NCBI RefSeq assembly: GCF_014199935.1
Contig: NZ_JACHOP010000011.1
Span: 62,001 to 126,000 of the forward strand
Length of the DNA: 64,000 nucleotides
Source: Methylorubrum rhodinum
GTDB lineage: Bacteria; Pseudomonadota; Alphaproteobacteria; Rhizobiales; Beijerinckiaceae
Direction: 5' to 3'
Part shown: in pieces, positions 44,034 through 52,656 of the stretch
How the letters are laid out: each line of letters begins with the position of its first letter
Position numbering within the stretch: the first letter of the stretch is position 1
Position numbers and translations under genes: made by a program
The notes under the pieces: generated by a model
The model's input: the letters and a program-made list of their open reading frames with translations, nothing else
What the model was told of the DNA's origin: nothing
Database searches by the model: none

Positions 44034-44861
44034 CTACGCCGTCGTCGCCACCAGCGCGAGCAGCACCGCGATCTCGCCGAGTTGCTGGCAGGCGCCGACC
44101 ACGTCGCCGGTCTGGCCGCCGATTTTCTGCTGCGCCAAGGCCGAGAGCGCGAAGGCGACGGAGGGCGCCAGGACGAGGCCGAGGGCGAGGCCGAGCGGCG
44201 GCAGGCCGAAGCCCGCCCCGATCAGCGCGAGAGCGAGGCAGAGGCCGGCGACGACGAGAAGCGTCGTCCGGTCCGGGCGGCCGACCGCGGCGCCCGCGCC
44301 GCCGGGGCGGGCGGGGCCGAGCCACGCGATCGGGATCAGGGCCGCGCTGCGCGAGACGGAGGCCGCGTAGAGGAGCGCCAAAGCCGCGAGCGCGCCGGAG
44401 CGGTCGAGGAGGGTGGCGAGCGTCGCCGCCCGCAGCGCCAGCCCGAGAAACAGGGCGGTGCCGCCGAAGGCGCCGATGCGGCTGTCGCGCATGATCTCCA
44501 GGCTGCGCTCGGCGCTCCGCCCGCCGCCGAAGCCGTCGGCGACGTCGGCGAGACCGTCCTCGTGCATCGCCCCGGTGACGAGGGCGAGCGCGGCGAGCGC
44601 CAGGGCCGCGGCCACGAACGGCCCGAGCCGGATCTCCCAGGCCAGGACCAGCACGAGGGCGGCGGGCAGGGCCAGCAGCAGCGCGGCGAGGGGAAGCATC
44701 CGCGGCACGGTGCGGAAATCCGGCACGCCGTAGGGCTCCGGTTCGTCGGGCAGGGCCGGGATCGGCAGGCGGGTGAAGAAGCGCAGGCAGGCGGCGAGAT
44801 CGTAGACGAAGTCGGCGCCGGGAAAGGGCGGGCCGGGATCGCTGGCTCTGCGCTCCACCAT
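44034..44861 (-). CDS. cobS: adenosylcobinamide-GDP ribazoletransferase CobS
   Basis: A 275-residue integral membrane enzyme joining adenosylcobinamide-GDP and alpha-ribazole to make cobalamin. It has the characteristic [15 protein letters not shown] near residue 28 and [15 protein letters not shown] (about 100-114, metal-binding), and [15 protein letters not shown] near the end. About seven helices are predicted. It is divergent from cobT, so the two steps of nucleotide-loop assembly share one intergenic region. Confidence 0.95.
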   Translation of the reverse strand: MVERRASDPGPPFPGADFVYDLAACLRFFTRLPIPALPDEPEPYGVPDFRTVPRMLPLAALLLALPAALVLVLAWEIRLGPFVAAALALAALALVTGAMHEDGLADVADGFGGGRSAERSLEIMRDSRIGAFGGTALFLGLALRAATLATLLDRSGALAALALLYAASVSRSAALIPIAWLGPARPGGAGAAVGRPDRTTLLVVAGLCLALALIGAGFGLPPLGLALGLVLAPSVAFALSALAQQKIGGQTGDVVGACQQLGEIAVLLALVATTA

Positions 44862-45036
44862 GCCGGCTCCCTTCGATCGGGCGTCCGCCGCCGGGACGCC
44901 GAGCCGCCTGTACCGCGGACCCACGCGCTTCTATAGCCCTGGCGAGCCCCCGCCCGCTACGCGTCCCGGCCCGCCTGTCCGCCGCATTTTTCGGCAGGCG
45001 GCGCCCGTCACGAAGAATTTTTCGAGAGGTCCCGCG
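44862..45036. promoter_or_regulatory. cobS/cobT divergent intergenic region
   Basis: 175 bp that should hold both promoters. A GGCGGC-rich hairpin (GCCTGTCCGCCGCATTTTTCGGCAGGCGGC region, 44975-45002) is present. I looked for a cobalamin riboswitch (B12 box) and saw none. Confidence 0.4.
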
Positions 45037-46059
45037 ATGACCGAGCCCGCCGCGCCGTTCGCCGACATCCGCCGCCTGATCGCCGACATGCCCGGCCCCG
45101 ACGCCGACGCCGTCGCGATGGTCCGCGCCCGCGACGCGACGCTGACCAAGCCGCCGGGCGCCCTCGGGCGGCTGGAGACCCTCGTGGAATGGCTCGCCGC
45201 GTGGCAGGGCAAGGGCAAGCCGAGCCTCGACCGGCCGCTGGTCTGCGTGTTCGCCGGCAGCCACGGGGTGGCGGCGCGCGGCGTCTCGGCCTTCCCGGCG
45301 GAGGTCAACCGGCAGATGCTCGACAACTTCGCCGCCGGCGGCGCGGCGATCAACCAGCTCTGCGCCGCCTACGGCCTCGGCTTCCGGGTGTTCGACCTCG
45401 CCGTCGACCTGCCGACCGGCGACATCTGCGAGGGCCCGGCGCTCGACGAGAAGGGGTGCGTGGCCACCATGGCCTTCGGCATGGAGGCGGTGGCCGCCGG
45501 CACCGACGGGCTCGCCATCGGCGAGATGGGCATCGGCAACACCACGGTGGCGGCGGCGATCTACGCCGCGCTCTACGGGGGCGATGCGGCCCACTGGGTC
45601 GGGCGCGGCACGGGGGTGGACGAAGGTGGGCTCAGTCGCAAGGCGGAGGCGGTGCGGCTCGCGCTCGCGACCCATGCCGGCCATCTCGACGATCCGCTGC
45701 AGGTGCTGGCCCGCCTCGGCGGCCGCGAGATCGCCGCCATGGCCGGCGCGATCCTCGCCGCGCGCCTCCAGCGGGTGCCGGTGGTGCTCGACGGCTACGT
45801 CGCGACCGCCGCGGCGGCCGTGCTGCACGCCCTCGACTCGTCCTCCCTGGACCATTGCGTGGCCGGCCACCTCTCGGCGGAAGGCGCGCATGCGGAGGTG
45901 CTGGAACGGCTGGGGCTCACCCCGCTGCTCTCGCTCGGCATGCGGCTCGGCGAGGCCTCCGGCGCGGCGCTGGCGATGGGCCTGCTCAAGGGCGCGCTCG
46001 CCTGCCACCGCGACATGGCGACGTTCGCGCAGGCGGGGGTGTCGGGCAAGGCGGACTGA
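45037..46059 (+). CDS. cobT: nicotinate-nucleotide-dimethylbenzimidazole phosphoribosyltransferase CobT
   Basis: A 340-residue enzyme making alpha-ribazole phosphate from DMB and nicotinate mononucleotide. It has TKPPGALGRLETLVEWLAAW at the N-terminus, FAGSHGVAARGVSAFP, IGEMGIGNTTVAAA, and the catalytic Glu within GMRLGEASGAALAM. The length is typical. The start at 45037 follows a GAGAGGT ribosome binding site. Confidence 0.96.
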   Translation: MTEPAAPFADIRRLIADMPGPDADAVAMVRARDATLTKPPGALGRLETLVEWLAAWQGKGKPSLDRPLVCVFAGSHGVAARGVSAFPAEVNRQMLDNFAAGGAAINQLCAAYGLGFRVFDLAVDLPTGDICEGPALDEKGCVATMAFGMEAVAAGTDGLAIGEMGIGNTTVAAAIYAALYGGDAAHWVGRGTGVDEGGLSRKAEAVRLALATHAGHLDDPLQVLARLGGREIAAMAGAILAARLQRVPVVLDGYVATAAAAVLHALDSSSLDHCVAGHLSAEGAHAEVLERLGLTPLLSLGMRLGEASGAALAMGLLKGALACHRDMATFAQAGVSGKAD

Positions 46060-46071
46060 GAATCGGCCGTC

Positions 46072-47448
46072 TCACGCCCATCCGGCGAGGTGCAGCCCGA
46101 CGCCCGCGGCGGAGGACGCGAGCAGGGTCGGGATCACGCCCGCGCGGAAGCGGAACACGGCGAGGATCGCCGCCCCCGACAGCAGCAGGGCCGGCCCGCG
46201 CAGGCTCGTCCAGACTGGGATGTCGAGCCGCAGCCCGAGCCCCGGATGCAGGCTGCGGATCTCCGCAAACAGCAGGTGCAGGGCGAACCAGACCGCGAGG
46301 TTGAGGATCACCCCCACCACCGCCGCGGTGATGGCCGCGAGCGCCCCCGACAGGGCCCGGTTCTCCCGCAGCGCCTCGACGTAGGGGGCACCCGCAAAAA
46401 TCCAGAGGAAGCAGGGCAGGAAGGTCACCCAGGTGGTGAGCAGCCCGCCCAGCACGCCGGCCACGTACGGATCGAGCCCGCTCTGGCCTCGGAAGGCGCC
46501 GAGGAAGCCGACGAACTGGGTCACCATGATGAGCGGGCCCGGCGTCGTCTCGGCCAAGCCCAGACCGTCGAGCATCTCGCCGGGTTTGAGCCAGCCATAG
46601 GTGTCGACCGCGGCCTGCGCGACATAGGCCAAAACCGCGTAGGCGCCCCCGAAGGTGACGACCGCCATCTTGGAAAAAAACACCGCGATGGCGCTGAAGA
46701 CGTGGTCCGGCCCGAGGCCGATCACCAGCGCCAGCACCGGCCCGAGCCAGAGCGCGAGGAACAGGGCGGAGAACGTCAGCGTGCGGCGCAGGTTCGGCCG
46801 GGCATGGGCCGGCACGCCGGTGCCGAGCCGGCTGTCGGCGTCGGCCAGACCATTGGCCGCTCCGCCGTGACCGCCGGTGCGAAAGCTGTCGGCGCCGCTG
46901 CGCGTGCCGAGGTAGCCGATCAGCCCGGCGGCCAGCACGATCAGCGGGAACGGCACATCGAACAAGAAGATGGCCGCGAAGGCGCCGGCCGCGATCGCCC
47001 GCATCGCGTCGTTGCGCAAGGCGCGGGCGCCCACCCGCACCACCGCCTGGAGCACGATGGCGAGCACCGCGCATTTGAGGCCGAAGAACAGGCCGCCGAC
47101 GATCCCGACGCCGCCGAAGGCCGCGTAGATCAGGCTCAGGCCCATGATCGAGACGAGGCCGGGCAGCACGAACAATCCGCCCGCGATCAGCCCGCCCGCG
47201 GTGCGGTGCATCAGCCAGCCGATATAGGTGGCGAGTTGCTGCGCCTCGGGGCCGGGCAGCAGGGTGCAGAACGAGAGCGCATGGAGAAAGCGCGCCTCGC
47301 CGATCCAGCGCTTCTCGTCGACGAGGATGCGGTGCATCACCGCGATCTGCCCGGCCGGGCCGCCGAAGCTGAGGAGCGCGATCCGGGCCCAGACGCGCGC
47401 GGCCTCGGAGAGCGTGACGCCGTGGCCCGGCGGGCCGCCGCGATCCAT
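46072..47448 (-). CDS. chrA: chromate transporter ChrA, two-domain form
   Basis: A 458-residue membrane protein with two homologous CHR domains. The first (about 5-195) carries SFGGPAGQIAVMHRILVDEK, and the second (about 240-450) carries FGGAYAVLAYVAQ and DGLGLAETTPGPLIMVTQFV. Long-chain ChrA exports chromate. It begins 5 nt after the upstream amidase stop, so the two are one transcript. The physiological substrate may be another oxyanion such as sulfate. Confidence 0.93.
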   Translation of the reverse strand: MDRGGPPGHGVTLSEAARVWARIALLSFGGPAGQIAVMHRILVDEKRWIGEARFLHALSFCTLLPGPEAQQLATYIGWLMHRTAGGLIAGGLFVLPGLVSIMGLSLIYAAFGGVGIVGGLFFGLKCAVLAIVLQAVVRVGARALRNDAMRAIAAGAFAAIFLFDVPFPLIVLAAGLIGYLGTRSGADSFRTGGHGGAANGLADADSRLGTGVPAHARPNLRRTLTFSALFLALWLGPVLALVIGLGPDHVFSAIAVFFSKMAVVTFGGAYAVLAYVAQAAVDTYGWLKPGEMLDGLGLAETTPGPLIMVTQFVGFLGAFRGQSGLDPYVAGVLGGLLTTWVTFLPCFLWIFAGAPYVEALRENRALSGALAAITAAVVGVILNLAVWFALHLLFAEIRSLHPGLGLRLDIPVWTSLRGPALLLSGAAILAVFRFRAGVIPTLLASSAAGVGLHLAGWA

Positions 47449-47453
47449 ACGGC

Positions 47454-48686
47454 TCAGCCTTCCGCCCGCAAGGCCGCCTCGATCATCCCGGCGATCGCCA
47501 GCGCCCGCCCGTCGTCGCCGAAGCGGGCGATGATCTGCACGCCGAGCGGCAGGCGATCGCCCGGCACCGGGACGGTGACGCAGGGCACGCCCATGAGGGT
47601 CCAGAGCCGGTTGAAGCGGGCATCCCCGGTGGTGGCGATGGAAGGCGCACGGCCGACGGCGGACACGGTCAGAATCGCGTCAAACTCCGAAAACATGTCT
47701 TTCAGCTGGCGCCGCGCCCGGTGGGCATCGCGGCGGGCCGCGTCGTACTGCGCGGCGGTGAGCTCCTGCGCCCGGTCGAGCTGCGGCCCCAGCACCGGCG
47801 GCAGGGCGGCGCGGTGCGTCGCGACTTCCCAGGCGAGGGCCTGACGCGCCTCGAAATCCTGCACGGTCGGATGCGCGGCCCAGGCGCGGGCGAAGGACTC
47901 GGGCAGCGTCAGATCGAAGACCGTGGCGCCCGCCCGCTCGGCGGCCCGCGCGGCGCGGGTCAGCGCGGCGAGGGCGTCCGCGTCGGCCGCGCCCGCGAAG
48001 TCCTGGAGGCAGAGGGCGAGGCGCGGCGCACCGGCCTCCGCGGTCTCGATGGCCGGCCGATCGACGATCAGCGCCAGCGCACGGGCGAGGTCGGGCACGC
48101 CGCGGGCAAAGAGCCCGACCGTGTCGAGCGCCCAGGAGAAGGTCTTCACCCCCACCGTCGGGATCAGCCGAAACGAGGGCTTGATCGCCGCGACGCCGCA
48201 GAACGCCGCCGGGCGGATCACCGAGCCGCCGGTCTGGGTGCCGAGCGCCAGCGGCAGCAGCCCGGCCGCGACCGCGGCGGCCGAACCCGAGGACGAGCCG
48301 CCCGGCGTGTGGGCGGGATCGTGCGGGTTCACCGTCCCGCACGGGTCGAGCCCGGCGAACGCGGTGGTCGCGGTCTTGGCCAGCGGCACGGCGCCGAGCG
48401 CGCGCAGCCGCGCCACCACCGCGGCATCGGCTCGCGGGCGCCAGCCGGCATAGATGCCCGAGCCGTGCTCGGTCGCCATGTCGGCGGTGTCGATGATGTC
48501 CTTGATGCCGACCGCGATGCCGGCGAGCGGTCCCTCCGCCGGGACCGGCCCCTCCGGCGCGGTGCGCAGGATCGCGCCGAGGCTTTTATCGCGCTCGGCG
48601 AGGCTTTCGCGCGCCTCGGCGATGGCGGCGTCCGGCGCGAGGCGGCCCGCCTCGATGCGGGCGCGGAGATCGACGAGCGAGATCAT
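47454..48686 (-). CDS. amidase-signature-family hydrolase
   Basis: A 410-residue amidase-signature enzyme. The Ser-cisSer-Lys triad is visible: Lys62 in GIKDIIDT, Ser131 in HTPGGSSSGSAAAVAAG, and nucleophile Ser155 in GTQTGGSVIRPAAFCG. Family members hydrolyse many amides and ureides; the substrate here cannot be assigned. Start ATG 48686 fits MISLVDLRARI; a longer frame to 48755 lacks family sequence. It is followed directly by chrA with no promoter between them. Confidence 0.88.
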   Translation of the reverse strand: MISLVDLRARIEAGRLAPDAAIAEARESLAERDKSLGAILRTAPEGPVPAEGPLAGIAVGIKDIIDTADMATEHGSGIYAGWRPRADAAVVARLRALGAVPLAKTATTAFAGLDPCGTVNPHDPAHTPGGSSSGSAAAVAAGLLPLALGTQTGGSVIRPAAFCGVAAIKPSFRLIPTVGVKTFSWALDTVGLFARGVPDLARALALIVDRPAIETAEAGAPRLALCLQDFAGAADADALAALTRAARAAERAGATVFDLTLPESFARAWAAHPTVQDFEARQALAWEVATHRAALPPVLGPQLDRAQELTAAQYDAARRDAHRARRQLKDMFSEFDAILTVSAVGRAPSIATTGDARFNRLWTLMGVPCVTVPVPGDRLPLGVQIIARFGDDGRALAIAGMIEAALRAEG

Positions 48687-48820
48687 GGCTCCCGCGTGAG
48701 GCTTGGGTGCCGCCGCTGTCAACACCGCTCCACAGGCCCGATGCACCGAAGACACGCGGACGGCGCATCCGCCCGCATCGTTAGCGTCGCGTTTACGGAC
48801 TCGCCCGCATCGTCGGCCTC

Positions 48821-49792
48821 ATGTGGCGTAAAGTGTTTGCGTTCTCGGCCCTGGCGCTGTTCGGCGCGGGCCTCACCGGTTGCGCGATCAACCGGTTCGA
48901 GCGCCGTGAGGCGTGGCGCGACCAGGCGGAGCAGGCTTGCATCGCCCGGAAGCTGGTTCAGCCGACGACCTACGTCTCGCTGGCGCGCGAGATCGAAGGC
49001 CCCGGCCCCTGCGGCATGCAGCAGCCGTTCCGGGTGACCCGGCTCGGCAACGGCACGGTCGCGCTCAAGCAGCGGATGACGCTGGCCTGCCCGGCGCTCG
49101 CCGAGGCCGAGGCGTGGCTCGCCGACACGATCCAGCCCGCCGCGAACCTCTATTTCGGCGTGCCGGTGGCCGAGGTCAACGCCGGCTCCTATTCCTGCCG
49201 CGGGCGCAACAATCAGGTCGGCGCCAAGCTCTCCGAGCATTCCTTCGGCAACGCCGTCGACATCATGTCCTTCACGCTGGCCGACGGCCACGTCATCACC
49301 GTCAAGGGCGGCTGGCGCGGCACGGAGGCCGAGCAGGCGTTCCTGCGCGAGGTCTTCGTCGGGGCCTGCGCCCGCTTCACCACGGTGCTGGCGCCGGGCT
49401 CCGACATGTTCCACTACGACCACATCCACGTCGATCTCGCCCGGCACGATCCGCGGGGCCTGCGGCGCGTGTGCAAGCCGCTGCTGAAGTTCGAGTCGCA
49501 ATTGTACGCCGCCGACGGCACGCCCCGGCCGATGGCGACGCCCCGCCCGCCCACGCGCCAGCCGGTCGCGCCCCAGGCGCCGGCCGACATGGAGGAGGAC
49601 GACCCTTACGGCCTGTCGCCGACCTCCTCGCGGAGCGGCGGGAACCGCTATGCCCGCAGCCCCAGCCCGTCGGCCCCCGCGGCCTACGCCGCCGCCCCGC
49701 CGCCGCGCCCCCGGGTGGCCGCGGCGCCCGCCGCCGAGGAGGACGCGGAGCCGACCACCGCGCACGGTCCTTCGGACGAGCCGATTTATTGA
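48821..49792 (+). CDS. extensin-like lipoprotein with LAS-peptidase-like domain
   Basis: A 323-residue protein. It starts with a lipoprotein signal (lipobox LTGC, Cys21). The extensin-like domain (about residues 60-215) contains SEHSFGNAVDIMSF and FHYDHIHVDLARH, histidine/aspartate motifs reminiscent of LAS D,D-peptidases, plus paired cysteines (YSCRGRNN, FVGACARF). The C-terminal third is Pro/Ala-rich and disordered. It is probably a periplasmic cell-wall protein with peptidase-like zinc ligands; activity is unproven. Confidence 0.85.
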   Translation: MWRKVFAFSALALFGAGLTGCAINRFERREAWRDQAEQACIARKLVQPTTYVSLAREIEGPGPCGMQQPFRVTRLGNGTVALKQRMTLACPALAEAEAWLADTIQPAANLYFGVPVAEVNAGSYSCRGRNNQVGAKLSEHSFGNAVDIMSFTLADGHVITVKGGWRGTEAEQAFLREVFVGACARFTTVLAPGSDMFHYDHIHVDLARHDPRGLRRVCKPLLKFESQLYAADGTPRPMATPRPPTRQPVAPQAPADMEEDDPYGLSPTSSRSGGNRYARSPSPSAPAAYAAAPPPRPRVAAAPAAEEDAEPTTAHGPSDEPIY

Positions 49793-49832
49793 GGTTGTTC
49801 ATGCCCTTCGGAGCACCAACAACGACACCGCA

Positions 49833-49967
49833 TCCCATCCCTCCCCCTCCTCCTGAGGCGGCGGCGCGAAGCGTCGCCCTCGAAGGAGGGCGTCCCACGG
49901 ATCGCGCTCCGCCGGAGCCTTCCTTCGAGGCCCGCCGGGGCGGGCACCTCAGCATGAGGGGGATGGG
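49833..49967. repeat. imperfect inverted repeat (about 135 bp) after the extensin-like gene
   Basis: CCATCCCTCCCCCTCCTCCTGAGG at the left matches, inverted and with several mismatches, CCTCAGCATGAGGGGGATGGG at the right. A different family from those at 20500 and 32675. Confidence 0.65.
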
Positions 49968-50058
49968 TGGGGGCACGTCCGCGCAATCGGTTTCAGATAT
50001 TCCCTTGGTGTGCCCCCGATACCCCAGCCGCCGCCAAAACGACCGCCCCCGCCCGGCG

Positions 50059-50092
50059 CAAGCTTGACTTGAGGCGGCCGCCCGGCATCGTC
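50059..50092 (+). promoter_or_regulatory. 34-bp promoter-like module, copy A
   Basis: CAAGCTTGACTTG, 8 variable bases, then GCCCGGCATCGTC. TTGACT (50064-50069) could be a -35 box with 17 bp to ATCGTC (50087-50092). It ends 34 nt before the ATG at 50126, the same distance as copy B before its gene. Confidence 0.55.
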
Positions 50093-50125
50093 TTCCGCCA
50101 TTCTCAACAGGCGGATCTGAGCGGC

Positions 50126-50593
50126 ATGCGCCCGAACCTTCCCCTCGCCGTCCTGGCGCTCGGCCTCGTCACGGTCTCGGCCGTGCACCCGGCCTTCGCC
50201 CGCTCCGGCCGCGAAGAAATCTCGCCGGCCGAGGAGCAGACCTTTCCCTACGACGCCGACATCCCCGGCTGCCAGGACACGGACGTGCTGGAGAAAGTCT
50301 CGACCCAGTTCGCCGAGAAGGAGGCGAAGTTCTGGAACTCGTCGCTGACGATCCTCTCCTACGAGCGGATCGAGCGTACGGCGTGGCGGCCCTACGGCGT
50401 CGACTTCATCCCGCGCCGCTACTGCTCGGCGGTCGCCACCACCTCGGACGGGGTGCGCCGCAAGGTGGATTACTCGGTGCGCGAGAGTCTCGGCATCATC
50501 GGCGCGACCTGGGGCGTCGATTTCTGCGTGCACGGCCTCGACCGCAACCTCGCCTACGCCTACGCCACCGCCTGCCGGATGGCCCGGCCCTGA
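50126..50593 (+). CDS. exported protein of unknown function
   Basis: A 155-residue protein with a signal peptide cleaved near residue 25 (HPAFA). The mature part begins acidic, has four cysteines (PGCQD, RRYCSA, DFCVHG, TACRMA) suggesting two disulfides, and shows a compact mixed fold with the recurring aromatic segment ERTAWRPYGVDFIPRRYC. I do not recognise a family. It precedes the RNase T2 gene and shares the promoter-like module, so both may be expressed together. Confidence 0.75.
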   Translation: MRPNLPLAVLALGLVTVSAVHPAFARSGREEISPAEEQTFPYDADIPGCQDTDVLEKVSTQFAEKEAKFWNSSLTILSYERIERTAWRPYGVDFIPRRYCSAVATTSDGVRRKVDYSVRESLGIIGATWGVDFCVHGLDRNLAYAYATACRMARP

Positions 50594-50619
50594 CGGAAAA
50601 GCCGAAGGGGCGGCGGGCA

Positions 50620-50653
50620 CAAGCTTGACTTGCGGCCCGTGCCCGGCATCGTC
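50620..50653 (+). promoter_or_regulatory. 34-bp promoter-like module, copy B
   Basis: Same 13-bp flanks as copy A and the same total length, with a different 8-bp centre. TTGACT is at 50625-50630 and ATCGTC at 50648-50653. It ends 34 nt before the ATG at 50687. Confidence 0.55.
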
Positions 50654-50686
50654 CGGGGAACCGCCCGCGCTTTTTTCGAGACCGCC

Positions 50687-51382
50687 ATGCTCCGCCGTAC
50701 GCTTGCCGCGCTCGCCCTCGGGCTGACGCTCACATCCGGCGCGGCAATGGTCGCCTCCGGCGCGGGCGCGCAGGATTTCGGCGGGTTCCGGCGCGGCGGC
50801 GGGGAGCCCGGCGCGTTCGACTTCTACGTGCTGGCCCTGTCGTGGTCGCCGACCTATTGCGACGGCGAGGGCGCGCGCCGCGACCGCGACGGGCAATGCG
50901 CGCCGGGCCGCGGCCTCGGCTTCGTCGTCCACGGGCTGTGGCCGCAATACGAGCGCGGCTTCCCCTCGAACTGCTCCGCGGTCGAGCGCCCGCTCACCCG
51001 CAACGCCGTCGAGGCCGCGGGCGAGGTGATGCCGAGCGAGGGGCTGGCCCGCCACGAATGGCGCACCCACGGCACCTGCTCGGGCCTCGATCCGGTCGCC
51101 TACTTCAAGGCCGTGAAGACCGCCCGCACCGCGGTGACGATCCCCGACGCCTTCACCAAGCCCGAGGGCACGATCCGCGCCGCGCCGATCGACATCGCCC
51201 GCCAGTTCGTCGCCGCCAACAAGGGCCTGCGCCCCGACATGATGTCGGTGACCTGCCGCCGCGGGCAGCTGCAGGAGGTGCGGATCTGTTTCTCGAAGGA
51301 CCTGCGCGGCTTCACCCCCTGCCCGGAGGTGGCGCGCCAGAATTGCCGTGCGGGCGAGGTGACGATCGAGGCGGCGCGCTGA
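50687..51382 (+). CDS. ribonuclease T2
   Basis: A 231-residue secreted nuclease with a signal peptide ending near residue 28 (SGAGAQD). Both catalytic segments are present: CAS I FVVHGLWPQ (His82) and CAS II HEWRTHGTC (His123, Glu124, His128). Cysteines for disulfides are in place. RNase T2 enzymes degrade RNA without strong base preference to 3'-phosphates; in the periplasm it may recycle RNA nutrients. It is preceded by the promoter-like module shared with the upstream gene. Confidence 0.93.
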   Translation: MLRRTLAALALGLTLTSGAAMVASGAGAQDFGGFRRGGGEPGAFDFYVLALSWSPTYCDGEGARRDRDGQCAPGRGLGFVVHGLWPQYERGFPSNCSAVERPLTRNAVEAAGEVMPSEGLARHEWRTHGTCSGLDPVAYFKAVKTARTAVTIPDAFTKPEGTIRAAPIDIARQFVAANKGLRPDMMSVTCRRGQLQEVRICFSKDLRGFTPCPEVARQNCRAGEVTIEAAR

Positions 51383-51388
51383 GCGGGC

Positions 51389-52546
51389 TCACGCCCCGGC
51401 CCGGCTGGTCAGGCGCGACAGCGCCCGGTCGAGGCGGTGCCGCAGCCGGGTGAGCCGCAGCCGCAGCGCCTGCCGGTTGGTCCCCATCAGCCGGTCGAAG
51501 GCGAGACCGAGGGGAAGGTCGGCGAGTTCGCAGGCCGAGGCGTCGAGATACTGGTAGTGCTGCCCGCGCTTGGCCGCCAGGATGAGGAACCAGGGCCGCA
51601 GCATGCCCCTGCCGTCGAGGTCGGAGTTCAGTTCCAGCACCCGCAGGTCCGGCCCGCCGAAGACGATGTTGCTCAAGCCCGCGCCGTGGGCCGCCACCAC
51701 GTGGGTCGCGCCCGCGAACAGCCGGATCTGGTCGGCCATGTCGCGCTCTTCGAGCCGCACCTTCTCGAAGCCGTGAACCGCGAGATGCCGGTCGAGGCTG
51801 CGGATCGCCTTCGGGTCGAGCAGGCGCGCGTCGCGCACCCGCTCGATGAAGATGCGCTTCGGGAGACGCCGGGCCGTGTCCGCCGGGACGGCCCGGGCCA
51901 GCGCGTCGAAACAGGCGAAGACCTCGTCGAACAGGTGGAGCGCGGCGGGCTGATCGTGGTTCGGCCAGATCAGGTGGAGGTTGCGCGGCCGGTAGAGGCC
52001 GTCCGCCACCGGCCGGACGCGGGCAGTATGCCCGCTCAAGGTGAGGAGTTGGTCGAGCATCGCAGGGCCGCCCTCCGCCGCACCGGTGCGGCGGGCCGGC
52101 AGCACGACCGCCGCCCCCGGCAGGTGCGCGAGCGCCAGCGGCAGCTTCGGCAGCGCCAGCGTCAGCAGATGGAAGTGGTTGTCCCAGGCGCAGTCGATGA
52201 CGCTGACCCAGTCCTCGTCGACCTCCTGGGCGGCCCGCAGGCGCTCCGGCGTCACGGCAGGGGCGGTGCGGGCGAAGATCGCGGTCTCGCTCACGGGCCG
52301 CCCCTCGGCGGTGAAGACGATCCCATCGACGCCGGGGCCGAACAGCAGGCAGCCGCCGGGAATCGTCACCACGTCGAGCCGCATCGGCCCGCTTGTGCCG
52401 TGGTAAGGAACCTGCTTCACGAGAGCCGCCGGGTCCTGCCCCCTGAACGAGGGGACGACGGCCTCGGCGATGCCGGGGTCGCGCCCCACGGCGATGGTCC
52501 GGCGCTCGGTCAGGTCCGTGACGGCGATGTGCCGCGCCTTGGTCAT
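51389..52546 (-). CDS. glycosyltransferase family 61 (DUF563) protein
   Basis: A 385-residue GT61 protein. The C-terminal half carries RIFIERVRDARLL, ATHVVAAHGAGLSN with the HGAGL signature, and FGGPDLRVLELNSD, the diagnostic GT61 blocks. The N-terminal half is variable. Bacterial GT61 enzymes act in capsule, lipopolysaccharide or other surface-glycan synthesis. It is alone on its strand and converges with RNase T2 by only 6 nt. Confidence 0.85.
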   Translation of the reverse strand: MTKARHIAVTDLTERRTIAVGRDPGIAEAVVPSFRGQDPAALVKQVPYHGTSGPMRLDVVTIPGGCLLFGPGVDGIVFTAEGRPVSETAIFARTAPAVTPERLRAAQEVDEDWVSVIDCAWDNHFHLLTLALPKLPLALAHLPGAAVVLPARRTGAAEGGPAMLDQLLTLSGHTARVRPVADGLYRPRNLHLIWPNHDQPAALHLFDEVFACFDALARAVPADTARRLPKRIFIERVRDARLLDPKAIRSLDRHLAVHGFEKVRLEERDMADQIRLFAGATHVVAAHGAGLSNIVFGGPDLRVLELNSDLDGRGMLRPWFLILAAKRGQHYQYLDASACELADLPLGLAFDRLMGTNRQALRLRLTRLRHRLDRALSRLTSRAGA

Positions 52547-52656
52547 CGGCTGGAACGCCCGCCGGGCGCCCCGCCTCCGAACCCTCGAAACGTGGAAGCC
52601 GGCATCATGGTCCGATCGCGACGGAACGAGGATCGGGCATCGTCTCCGGCCGTCCG

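Larger units (their letters stand above)
49793..50125. other. intergenic region with a palindromic repeat and a promoter-like module
   Basis: 333 bp between the extensin-like gene and the 155-residue exported protein gene. It holds the repeat at 49833-49967 and the 34-bp module at 50059-50092; no further gene. Confidence 0.5.

Noticed and set aside
44862-45036. Possible cobalamin riboswitch between cobS and cobT
   Set aside because: No B12-box-like sequence was visible and the region is short for two divergent genes; only an ordinary hairpin was seen.
49967-50125. N-terminal extension of the 155-residue exported protein
   Set aside because: The frame extends upstream, but the signal peptide begins at ATG 50126 and the upstream part covers the promoter-like module.
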